Assembly: GCA_011319805.1 (NCBI GenBank)
Contig: SJRY01000321.1
Span: forward strand, 1-53,863
Origin: Macrocybe gigantea
Lineage: Eukaryota > Basidiomycota > Agaricomycetes > Agaricales > Callistosporiaceae
Direction of reading: 5' to 3'
DNA: 53,863 nt
Shown here: positions 13,847 through 23,047 of the stretch, one piece after another
Position numbering within the stretch: position 1 is the stretch's first letter
Layout: each line of letters starts with the position of its first letter
Translations under genes and position numbers: made by a program
The notes under the pieces: model-generated
What the model saw: only the letters and a program-made list of their open reading frames with translations
Told to the model about the DNA's origin: nothing
Databases searched by the model: none

Positions 13847-15262
13847 CTAGTACAGATCATCCTCCGGGTCTCCATCGTAACAATCATTGCCCATCTCGAC
13901 GCCCTCCTCTTCAACATCCTGTTCTTGCACTGCAGGGCTATTGAGATAATCATTCACCACCCAGTCGTAGCAAGGCGATCCACGCGTCCACAACGGCTTG
14001 AGGTTTTGCATGGCGCGTCTCCACTTCTCATCGCGTGGATGCTCCGCAAACAGGTCGCGCGACTGAAGGAGCATGGCGAACTTGCTCGTGTCTTCTCCAG
14101 TTCGTATACCTTTGTAGACCTTCTCGGAACAGCCTCGGATGCAGATCGTGTAGCGACTTTTCCCTTGTCCATTCGGCGCTTTCGCTGCTCGGTCAGGTTG
14201 CTCTCGTTGAACCTTGTTGTGAAGAATGACTGAGATGGATGGCGGATCCGGAGCATCAGCCGACCGGTTGCCTTTGGTCGTCTTGATGGCTCTAGCCAAA
14301 GGCTGGACTCCGAGATCCATGATCAAGGCAATGTAGGGCGGTGGTCCTTTGATCTGCGGCTGAGTATCCTTGCCAGGACGATCCGGGCGCTTACGGTGTT
14401 CGCATCTCAGTGTTGGCTTGAAGTATTTGAGTTCCAGGGCGTTGATCTCAGCATGGATCGTAGGCGTAGCACGGCGGCGATCGCGGACCTGAATTAATAT
14501 GCCTGTCATCGCGTGCTCGCATAACGGTGTTTTCCCGGGATCATCGCACAGAAAAACAGGAATGATGAGGTCGATAACCGGTTGGCAGTTCTTGCAAATA
14601 ATAGCTGCGCTTCGGATGAACGCCGCCCATGCAGCTTCAGCCGTGACCGAACTGTCATCGCCCGCTTTGATGAAATGCGTGAACCGAACGATGCCAGTCG
14701 AGAACGCCGTCTCGAGATTGGGGCCCAAATTTCGTCCGTCTGCGCAAGATTGGAGGATTTTGTCAATGAACTGTTCCGAGAAGAGCTCTCCCAGAAACGT
14801 GATGAGCTGACAGCCTCGGGAATATTGGATCGTTCCAGTCATTAGGACATGCTCCTTTTCTACGGCCCTCCGATATGCGGCCGAGAGCAGAACTCGGGCT
14901 GTGAGCTCCCCACATTCTCCTTTGGAAAGAAGGCCGTTGTTGTTCGGCAAGTTGAGAGTATCTATCACGAAGCTAGATTTCTGGCTCTCCCACACCGCGA
15001 GTTGTTGACAAGCAGCCTCTGCCAGAATCGGCTCAGATGGGTACCCGGAACGGATGTACGAGCGGTCCGCTGGGATAGAGTAGACAATCCTCATATAGCT
15101 CTTGACAAGCTCCGATTCGAAACGATTCACCTTTATCCGCCGTAGTTCATAATCCATGTGGTGGACAACGTCAATCATTGCCATCTTTGACTTCTCAGTG
15201 TCCACGTCATTAACCAGATTCTCCTTGGCGAGATCGAGAATATACTGTTCTGGTGTTTTAGT
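13847..15262 (-). pseudogene. P-loop NTPase, left copy, C-terminal part split off by transposon
   Basis: This is the last exon of the left NTPase copy. It matches 47164-48583 of the right copy from KTPEQYILDLAKENLVNDV to the C-terminal acidic tail. The reading frame is open, but it is cut from the N-terminal part (25580-27326) by the DDE transposon inserted at the TA at 15262-15263. The frame continues artificially into the transposon end. Differences from the right copy are few until the last 25 residues, which diverge. With its N-terminus 10 kb away, this copy cannot make the full protein unless the transposon is spliced out or excised. Confidence 0.88.
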
Positions 15263-15263
15263 A

Positions 15264-15287
15264 CAGTTGATTATCTCATAATGCATA
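15264..15287 (+). repeat. Left terminal inverted repeat of the DDE transposon
   Basis: A perfect 24-bp match to the reverse complement of 25555-25578; the next base differs. Bases 15273-15287 also pair with 15310-15324, so this end could form a 15-bp hairpin with a 22-base loop. Confidence 0.95.
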
Positions 15288-16528
15288 GCGTCGGGACCAG
15301 CATCCAGCCTATGCATTATGAGATTTATGCAAGATTACATTCTGTCACAGTATGTGACAATGCGTGACATCTAAACCATCTCTCGGCATGTGAAGACGGG
15401 AATGCAAGAAACTTGAAAAGCTGATGTCTATTTCATCCTCAATTGCTTCTGCATAGTAATGTACCGTATTCTACTCTGCAGAAGGAAAACGTGGTACATG
15501 CAGTTGTACAGTCATTTCGCACAAATAGTACCACATGATTACATAATTTGGATCAATGGCCTTATTATAGAAATTGACCATCTTTATTGCACAGAAGAGC
15601 ACTTGGAGACCAAATACGAGCATAAGATAGAGGTCAACAGGAACCGACACGTGTTTATGTAATCAAAATTGCTCGTTGACGGCGACGCTTTCTCCTTCTC
15701 AACAACACACTGTAGCGGAATTCTGAGTAATAAGAAGTAAAGTTCTGAACCTATGGAAGGGATGCCAGAAGGAAATTTTTCAAAGAAGGTCCTCCCCGAT
15801 AAGCAGTTTCTTCAGTTTTATTTTTCATCTTTTTTTCGTGTTTCTCGTCAATCCGGAGCGTTCTGCAGCAATTCAGGATTTTTCATCTCGAGGATTTGGC
15901 GGCTTATTAAGCGATTACTAAGCGATCATGTGATATCGGAGCGGAGGGAGAGGCGGGCGGAAACAGCGCGAAAAAAGGCCTAAAATGCCGAAAAAAACTC
16001 ACGCAGCGCAAGGCCGAGCTCGTAATCTCAAGCAGGCACGGGAAAAAAAGTACACGGTCACCGTCGAAGATGTTCCCGATGAGGACAACCTCCCTCAGAT
16101 CACCAGCAACACCCTGACTCCCTCGGAGCCACCCTCGACACCCATCGACCTGGACGCAGAACTTCTTGACATCATCGGGGCCTTCAGGGGCACAGCTATC
16201 GTGGAAGATGAACCGGACACAGATGGGGATGAGAGCGATTTGGAATCTGATGCTGCCGAGTCTGATGCCGAGGTTGTGGAACTGTCAGCCCTGGAACACT
16301 TCGCATCTGTCTTGCAAAAGGCCCACAACACAGCCATTGCGCAGGAACGAGCACGAGAAAGCGGCAGGAAGCAGCCAAAGCATTACTTGGGCAACTCTGT
16401 GCGCACCCAGCAACGACAACGGCAAACCCGTCGAAAGCTTGAAGCGCAGGGTTATCGGTCCGTGAAGGAATGGCTGGCGACAGCGGCAACGGCATCAAAC
16501 CGAATGGAGGCAACTGAGACAGCGTGAG

Positions 16529-16848
16529 TGTTACAGACGCTGCCCAAAGGACTATTCATTTTCTTATCTTATCTTTCCCACATCCCTTATCTCCCCCATC
16601 ATGCTGCACAGCGCGCAGCCATCGAGTCATCCCACTTCCCTAGTCATCCTGAGTCATCTCTTTCCAGTCTTACTCATCCGCAGTCCACAGCATTGCGCAG
16701 CCCATGGTCCGTGCTCGAGTACTGTAATGTATATAAGGACTCCCAGATGTACCAGTAGCGCTAGGCTTAATATTCCTTTTGCCATCATCTCAAGACCACT
16801 CTCGCACTTAGTCTGCCCGAGTCCTTCTGAGATTCGTCTAGCCTAACA
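16529..16848 (+). repeat. 5' LTR
   Basis: 320 bp, TG...CA boundaries. It contains a TATA box, TATATAA, at 16730-16736. The sequence AGGCTTAATAT at 16763-16773 lies about 30 bases downstream, where transcription should begin. It differs from the 3' LTR by two transitions. Confidence 0.95.
16730..16773 (+). promoter_or_regulatory. LTR core promoter and predicted transcript 5' end
   Basis: TATATAA at 16730-16736, followed 26 bases later by AGGCTTAATAT (16763-16773). This spacing is what a TATA-driven start would give. The same 11 bases are complementary to the primer-binding site, so they are predicted to be the first bases of the RNA. Confidence 0.65.
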
Positions 16849-16850
16849 AG

Positions 16851-16861
16851 ATATTAAGCCT
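16851..16861 (+). promoter_or_regulatory. Self-complementary primer-binding site
   Basis: ATATTAAGCCT, two bases after the 5' LTR, is the exact reverse complement of AGGCTTAATAT at 16763-16773 in the LTR. Tf1 of fission yeast is known to prime reverse transcription from the first 11 bases of its own RNA folded on the PBS. The same length and layout are seen here, so a tRNA primer is probably not used. Confidence 0.75.
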
Positions 16862-17511
16862 CGTCGAGACTCGCTCAGACTCACACACACACCACGTCAC
16901 GCTTTATCAAAGACTTGATCAACATTCGACGACAAGCGGTCGCCGACCCAGCGAGCACTAGCACGAGCGACGAGAGCACTTGGCTCAGAGAAGTAGACCA
17001 GACATTGCAGTCCACGCCATTCACAGAGACAGTCCACGCCATCCGCAGAGACACTAGCAATCCAAACAAACGAAAGAGAGAGCGCACGCCTACACCAAGT
17101 AGCGACGACGAAGAACAGGCATTTCTGAGAGAGTTTGCCTTCACCACCACAGACGAGCCCGCTGAGATCCTCAGCGAAGGAGCAGCACAACTCATTGCAG
17201 AACTCTTCCTAGAAGGAGAATACGGGATAAGCCCAGAAGAGCTGTGGTCAGACCAGAATCTTCTTGCCGAAGAAGAGGACGAACCCATCCGCAAGAAAAC
17301 AAGAGAAGAACGAACACAAGCCCGAGATTTTAGGCGACAACAGATCGAGAACTATAATCGCCGAACACAGGAGGAAGACATACTGATACAGAGAGGGCAC
17401 GACGCACAGAGCGTACGACAGAACCAACGAGAACGACACCAGAGTCAAGGACACACAGGAACGAAACCGCCAAACCCCTTCAGAGGACCAATCCGCCGAA
17501 GCACTGCATAA
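16858..17511 (+). CDS. Met-less open frame upstream of gag
   Basis: The frame opens at 16858 in the PBS and stays open for about 217 codons to a TAA at 17509-17511. It has no ATG at all. Its translation is hydrophilic and acidic or arginine-rich (NPNKRKRERTPTPSSDDEEQ, then RKKTREERTQARDFRRQQIE), not random-looking. It is in the same frame as gag, separated by this single TAA. It could be an N-terminal gag extension started at a non-AUG codon or via splicing, with the stop either real or an error. No function is assigned. Confidence 0.4.
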   Translation, partial: ASSRLAQTHTHTTSRFIKDLINIRRQAVADPASTSTSDESTWLREVDQTLQSTPFTETVHAIRRDTSNPNKRKRERTPTPSSDDEEQAFLREFAFTTTDEPAEILSEGAAQLIAELFLEGEYGISPEELWSDQNLLAEEEDEPIRKKTREERTQARDFRRQQIENYNRRTQEEDILIQRGHDAQSVRQNQRERHQSQGHTGTKPPNPFRGPIRRSTA

Positions 17512-17529
17512 GGAGAGAATCGCACCACC

Positions 17530-18672
17530 GTGGCGAAAGTAAGCAACAGCGACTGGGACGAATACTATCGGTGGAGGGAGCGAAAAGGATTACCAAAGAC
17601 AACCGGACCGACCGCCGCAGAGTGGGCCGATTTTGAACAAGCTTGTAGAATCGCAGGAGTCGACCTAGACTACTGGAAAGAACAGAGAGAGGAGCGAAGA
17701 CAGAAACAGCTCCAAGAACAGCAAGCCCAAGTACAAGCACAGCAGACCCAAGAACAACAGATCCAGGAACAGGAAGACCAAGACCAAGAGAACGACGAAG
17801 AAAACCCCCAAAGGATGACGACAGAATACAAGGGAATCATCGCCGACCCGAAATCCTTTACAGGAGATCGAACGTCCTTCGATATTTGGTGGAGAAAGAT
17901 GAAACTCTACATAACCGCACATGGGGACCTCACGGATACACAGAAGATTGGAGCGGTCCTGTCTAGAATGACCGACGGACCCGGAGCCCACTGGGCATCA
18001 AAGAAGATCGACACCACTACCAACCAAAGCACATGGGCCGACTTCATAACCGAGATAGAGACACGATTCAGCAACGTCATGTCGCCATCACAAGCAGGAA
18101 GCAAACTATTCAACATCAGACAGGGAAACCGACCCATCGACGAATTTCTGGATGAATTCGTAGACCTCGCAGGGAAAGCAGGAATGACAGGAACAGCCCC
18201 TCGTTTCCTACTCGAGAAGAGCTTAAACCGAAGGACAGCAGAAGCCGTACACTCAATCTCCACACTTCCAACAGATGGAGATGAATATATCAAGACAGTT
18301 CGAGCAATTGGACGAAACATCGATGAACACAGAAATGTGATGAGAGGAGAATTCACAAGCAATCAGCGCAAGGCCGGAAATCCAAGCCGAGGAGCAGGAC
18401 AGGCCATGGAAGTCGACAAAGTACGAAGCAACAACTGCTTCAACTGCAATAAACCAGGACACATTTCACGAAACTGCCCGGAACCACGAAAAGGAGCAGC
18501 AAATGTCACATGTTTCAACTGTGGCTTAAAGGGACACTATGCACGAAACTGCAAGAAGAAGAAGAAAGGAAAATCCCGGGTCAGAGAAGTGAAAGAAGAA
18601 GAAGGAGAGGACGAAGAAGACAAGGATGAAGAAAGCTCTGACAAAGAGGGTTTTGCCGAAGGGTCCGACTAG
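17530..18672 (+). CDS. gag: Chromovirus Gag
   Basis: Capsid/nucleocapsid protein of the LTR element. The open frame runs from 17512. The first in-frame ATG is at 17815 (MTTEYKGIIADPKSF); upstream of it is a Q/E-rich coiled-coil-like stretch. The capsid core includes FTGDRTSFDIWWRKMKLYI. Two CCHC zinc knuckles follow near 18435-18560: CFNCNKPGHISRNC and CFNCGLKGHYARNC. The C-terminal tail is strongly acidic. The frame ends at TAG 18670-18672, overlapping the pol frame (open from 18642) by about 30 bases. A slippery heptamer lies in the overlap. Confidence 0.9.
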   Translation: MAKVSNSDWDEYYRWRERKGLPKTTGPTAAEWADFEQACRIAGVDLDYWKEQREERRQKQLQEQQAQVQAQQTQEQQIQEQEDQDQENDEENPQRMTTEYKGIIADPKSFTGDRTSFDIWWRKMKLYITAHGDLTDTQKIGAVLSRMTDGPGAHWASKKIDTTTNQSTWADFITEIETRFSNVMSPSQAGSKLFNIRQGNRPIDEFLDEFVDLAGKAGMTGTAPRFLLEKSLNRRTAEAVHSISTLPTDGDEYIKTVRAIGRNIDEHRNVMRGEFTSNQRKAGNPSRGAGQAMEVDKVRSNNCFNCNKPGHISRNCPEPRKGAANVTCFNCGLKGHYARNCKKKKKGKSRVREVKEEEGEDEEDKDEESSDKEGFAEGSD

Positions 18673-18692
18673 GAGGTGCTAAATCGCGACCC
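18648..18692 (+). promoter_or_regulatory. Candidate -1 ribosomal frameshift signal
   Basis: The heptamer G GGT TTT (18648-18654) is in the gag frame and fits X XXY YYZ. A six-base spacer follows, then a possible stem: GGGTC (18661-18665) with GACCC (18688-18692), extended by CGA/TCG across one bulged C. Slipping here moves the ribosome into the protease/RT frame, 16 bases before the gag stop. Confidence 0.65.
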
Positions 18693-21600
18693 ATACAACT
18701 GAAACAGACTCGCTTCGATACCGGATGTAGATCATCCCATACTCTGAAATACACCATTCCTGCCAAGCGATCTGAAGCACCAAGAAAAACCATCCAAGGG
18801 GACAAACCACCAAAGAGGAAAGAGCTCGCAGTACCAGCAAGGATACGAACCCGAAAAGGAATCACAACGATAACACCAGAAGTTGATAGCGGAGCGGATA
18901 GGACCTGCATCAACACCGCGATAGTAGCAAAAACGGGACTGAAGACACGACGAATCAAGAAAATTCCCATCATAAATGCAGACGGATCACCCAATCGTCA
19001 GAAAACAGCAGACCGAGTAGCGGAGGTCCACATCGACATTAAAGGACACAAGGAGCATATGGAAGCCATCGTACTTGATATCGGAAAAACCGACATGCTA
19101 CTAGGACATGACTGGCTTGTCTACCACAACCCAACAATCAAATGGAGGACAGGAGAAATTGTCTTCGACAGATGCCCCAAAACGTGCAAAATAAACCACC
19201 AGACGATCAAGATACAGAAGGTGGCTGAACCAGCGAAAACCACAGCCAGCGACAAGACAGGAACCCAGATACCCCCATATCTGATCAGATTCAAACACCT
19301 CTTCAAGGAGAAGAACTTTGATCGCTTACCAGACCACAAAGAATGGGACCATGAAATAAACTTAACAAAGGATGCACCCAAAACGATACCGAGCAAGGTC
19401 TACCCGATGACACAGAAAGAGCTAGAGGAACTAGATGCCTTCGTCGAAGAAGGATTACGAACAGGAAAAATACGCCCATCGAAATCACCTTACGCAGCAC
19501 CCTGCTTCTTTCGCAATAAGAAGGATGGAAGCAAGCGACTCATCCAAGACTACCGGGAAATAAACAAATATACGGTCAAGGACAAGTTTCCACTACCACG
19601 CATCAGCGAGCTCCTCGACGTACTACAAGGAGCAAAGTACTTTAGCAAGATCGATATTATCTGGGGGTACAATAACGTGCGCATTCGGAAAGGGGACGAA
19701 TGGAAGGCAGCCTTCCTAACAGCAAGAGGACTCTTCGAACCGACAGTCATGTATTTTGGGCAGTGCAACGCACCAGGCACTTTTAGCCGAATGATGGCGA
19801 GCCTCTTCCAAGACCAAATACGAAGAAGAGCATGCATAATCTATATGGACGACATCATAATCATCGGACGAACACGAGAGGAACTCCAAAAGAACACCAT
19901 AGAAGTCATGGAAATACTGAACAAGAACGACCTGTTCATCAAAGGACCGAAATGCGTCTGGGAATCATCGAAAGTCCCAGTACTAGGATACATCATAGGA
20001 GAAGGGAAGGTAGAAATGGAACCAGAAAAGATCACAGCCGTACAATCCTGGCCAACCCCAAAGACGAAGAAAGAACTACAAAAGTTCTTGGGATTCACGA
20101 ACTTTTACCGACGATTCATCAAGGGATATGCAAAGGTCGCTAAACCCCTGACAGAGTTGACTGGAAACAAAACATTCCAGTGGACAGACAAGCAACAAGG
20201 CGCTTTCAAAGAACTGATCCGACATATAACCTCAGCACCCATTCTAGCACTACCACAGACAGAAGGAAAATTCCGAGTCAAACGGACGCCTCAGGATATG
20301 CCATTGGAGCGGTACTATCACAGCAGCAGAAAGGACTATGGCATCCGATCGCATTCATTTCGAGATGCATGACCCCAGCGGAACAAAACTACGAAATCTA
20401 CGACAAGGAACTTCTTGCGATAATGGTCGCACTAAAGACATGGAGACAATACCTCCTCGAAGCTCGAGAGAAGTTCGAAATATTGACGGATCACAAGAAC
20501 CTATCATACTTCCGGAAGCCGCAGCGACTCAATTCGAGACAGATTGGCTGGTACCTGAAATTACAGGAATACGACTACGAACTACGACACGTACCAGGAA
20601 AGGCGAATGGAAAAGCGGATGTCCTGTCACGAATGGCAGATATGAAGAAAACCTAGCAGAGAAGGACGACATACAAATGATCAAAGAAGCAGCATTCATT
20701 CGACATCTGGAAGAGAATAATGAACGAGACTTCGAATTTATGATGTTCGAGGACGAACACCCACAGAAAGAAGAAGCAGAAAATAACGAAACAATACAAA
20801 CAAGAGGAATCACGATGATTGAATCCTCAAGGATAGAACAAATTCGACAATGCACACGAAGGGAGACGATCGTAACAACAGGACTGAAGGAAAAACCACA
20901 CTGGTTCACAGAAGATGACCACATCGTATACGTAGGAGGAAAAATCTATGTTCCTCCAGACAACAAACTAAAGGAAAACATCATGTTTGAACACCACGAC
21001 ACACCCATCGGAGGACACCCAGGGCAATACCGCATGCACGAGCTCATAAGCCGCACCTATTGGTGGCCATCAATGCTGACAGACATCAAGAAGTATGTCA
21101 ATGGATGCGAAACATGTCAGCGAAACAAAATCATCCGACAAAAGAAACACGCACCCCTGCACCCGCACGAAGTCCCACAACAACCATGGGAAGATATCGG
21201 AGTAGATCTCATAGGACCGCTACCCAGCTCGAACGGCTTTAACGCCATCGCCGCAGTCACAGACCGCCTGACCAAGATGATCCACCTAGTTCCCACAAAG
21301 ACCGAACTCACAGCAGAAGGTCTCGCACGACTATACCGAGACAACGTGTGGCGGCTTCATGGAATTCCACGAAAGATCATCAGTGATCGAGGACCCCAGT
21401 TCGCAGCACGATTCATGACAGCACTTCTAAAATTACTCGGAACAAAGCAAAACCTATCAACGGCCTATCACCCACAGACAGATGGACAGGCGGAGCGATC
21501 CCACCAAGAAACGGAAGCCTTCCTCAGAAGCTTCACAAACAACCTACAGGACGATTGGGCAGAATGGATAGCAATTGCAGAGTACCAATACAATGACAAA

Positions 21601-22296
21601 GCACACCAGGGAACGAAGGAAACACCATTCTACCTCAACTATGGAATGCACCCCTGGAAGGGAGAGCCGCAGACGACAGAAGGGAATAACCCCGCAGCAA
21701 AAGACTTCGTCAAAAGAATGAGCCAAATACGAAAGGAAGCAAATGCCGCGCTGCAATATGCACAAACACGAGCCAAAGACAATTACGATGCGAGACGAAA
21801 ACCTGCCCGTGAATACAAGAAAGGAGATAGAGTATGGCTAGAAGCCACCAATATCACAGTCAATCGACCATCAAAGAAGTTATCGGCACTCCGATACGGA
21901 CCGTTCAAGGTGGTTGAAAAGAAAGGAGCCTCGGCATATCGCCTGGAACTCCCAGCATCATGGCAGCTGATACACCCCGTGTTCAATGAAACACTGCTCA
22001 CGCCTTACAAAGGACCCCGTTTCAAGATACAAGAGCGACCATCACCACCACCCCCTGAAATCATAAATGATGAAGAAGAGTACGAGATAGAAGAGATCCT
22101 AAAAAGGAAGAAACAAGGGAGAGGGACACTATTCCTGGTCAAATGGAAAGGATACGGACACGAAGAGAACACATGGATCAAAGAGAAGGAGCTAGGGAAT
22201 GCGCAGCAAGCTCTAGACCACTTCCTAAAGAAGACTGCGAACCAGGATAAAAGGATCACGACAAGAGGGAAGAAGACCAAAAATCGCACTTCATGA
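18654..22296 (+). CDS. pol: Chromovirus Pol (protease-RT-RNase H-integrase-chromodomain), two frameshifts
   Basis: Polyprotein in the -1 frame relative to gag. Aspartic protease: DSGAD near 18885 and LLGHDWL near 19100. Reverse transcriptase: YMDD near 19845. RNase H: TDASGYAIGAVLSQ near 20290 and the DHKNL block near 20490. Integrase: HHCC zinc finger (HHDTP..., CETCQ, about 20990-21120), then D in DLIGPL, D in TDRLTK-region core, and YHPQTDGQAER with the downstream E. C-terminal chromodomain: EYEIEEIL...FLVKWKGY...NTWI (about 22080-22230). Two single-base losses, near 20283 (before TDASGYA) and near 20650 (A-run), break the frame. It stops at TGA 22294-22296. Confidence 0.92.
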
Positions 22297-22690
22297 CCAC
22301 CAACGCCCCCATCAGCATCGACAGCAGCGAGGGCAGCCGCGCACCTACCCCCAACCGCCCAAGCGACCTCGAGAATCTGGCAAGGATTCTCAATGCTAGC
22401 GACTACATGGACCCCCTCGCCATCACACTCGGCGCATATATGCGCTATGTTATGACCATCCGCACACACCTTTGGACTGGACAAACCCCGATGGGACCGG
22501 TCCCACAGCAGCAGAACGTATCATGCTTCGCGAAGCAATGGAGATGCTTCGCACAGAAAACCGGCGACTTAAACTCCTCGCCACCACACTCCACCACATT
22601 CGCGCCTATAATGAAGAGCTCATTCATACATGGGCCCCGCGTGCCGCGACCGCCTGGGAGACCAATACTGGGTGGGGACAGCTGGACTAA
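22293..22690 (+). CDS. Small third ORF of the chromovirus, ATGA-overlapped with pol
   Basis: The ATG at 22293 overlaps the pol stop as ATGA. The first 58 or so codons (MTTNAPISIDSSEGSRAPTP..., then DPLAITLGAYMRYV) flow, after an apparent one-base loss near 22470, into a second frame. That frame reads PTAAERIMLREAMEMLRTENR, a heptad-rich coiled-coil-like helix, and ends GWGQLD at 22690. Unshifted, the first frame runs to 22727. The coherent composition across the break suggests a real protein of about 130 residues. No family is recognised; it sits where some retroelements carry accessory genes. Confidence 0.5.
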
Positions 22691-22711
22691 GGTTTTTCGC
22701 GAGGACGCGAA

Positions 22712-22727
22712 TCTAAAGAGAGGGTGA
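22712..22727 (+). promoter_or_regulatory. Polypurine tract
   Basis: The A/G-rich run AAAGAGAGGGTGA lies directly against the 3' LTR start at 22728, the expected position for plus-strand priming. One T interrupts it. Confidence 0.6.
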
Positions 22728-23047
22728 TGTTACAGACGCTGCCCAAAGGACTATTCATTTTCTTATCTTATCTTTCCCACATCCCTTATCTCCCCCATCA
22801 TGCTGCGCAGCGCGCAGCCATCGAGTCATCCCACTTCCCTAGTCATCCTGAGTCATCTCTTTCCAGTCTTACTCATCCGCAGTCCACAGCATTGCGCAGC
22901 CCATGGTCTGTGCTCGAGTACTGTAATGTATATAAGGACTCCCAGATGTACCAGTAGCGCTAGGCTTAATATTCCTTTTGCCATCATCTCAAGACCACTC
23001 TCGCACTTAGTCTGCCCGAGTCCTTCTGAGATTCGTCTAGCCTAACA
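22728..23047 (+). repeat. 3' LTR
   Basis: 320 bp, the direct partner of 16529-16848. The two differences seen are A/G in the GCTGC-CAGCGC region and C/T in GGTC-GTGCTC. Both are at sites that are CpG in one copy. Confidence 0.95.

Larger units (their letters stand above)
16529..23047 (+). mobile_element. Ty3/gypsy LTR retrotransposon, chromovirus (Tf1/sushi-like)
   Basis: A complete 6519-bp element with two 320-bp LTRs that start TGTTACAG and end CTAACA. It is flanked by identical 5-bp target duplications GTGAG (16524-16528 and 23048-23052). Order: LTR, self-priming PBS, Met-less ORF, gag with two zinc knuckles, pol (protease, RT, RNase H, integrase, chromodomain), small third ORF, polypurine tract, LTR. 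The C-terminal chromodomain and the self-priming signal place it with the chromoviruses. The two LTRs differ at only two sites, so the insertion is recent. It lies inside the transposase gene of the DDE transposon. Confidence 0.96.

Noticed and set aside
20270..20300. A second programmed frameshift between RT and RNase H
   Set aside because: No slippery heptamer and no functional reason to shift here; one missing A explains it, as in many other places in the window.
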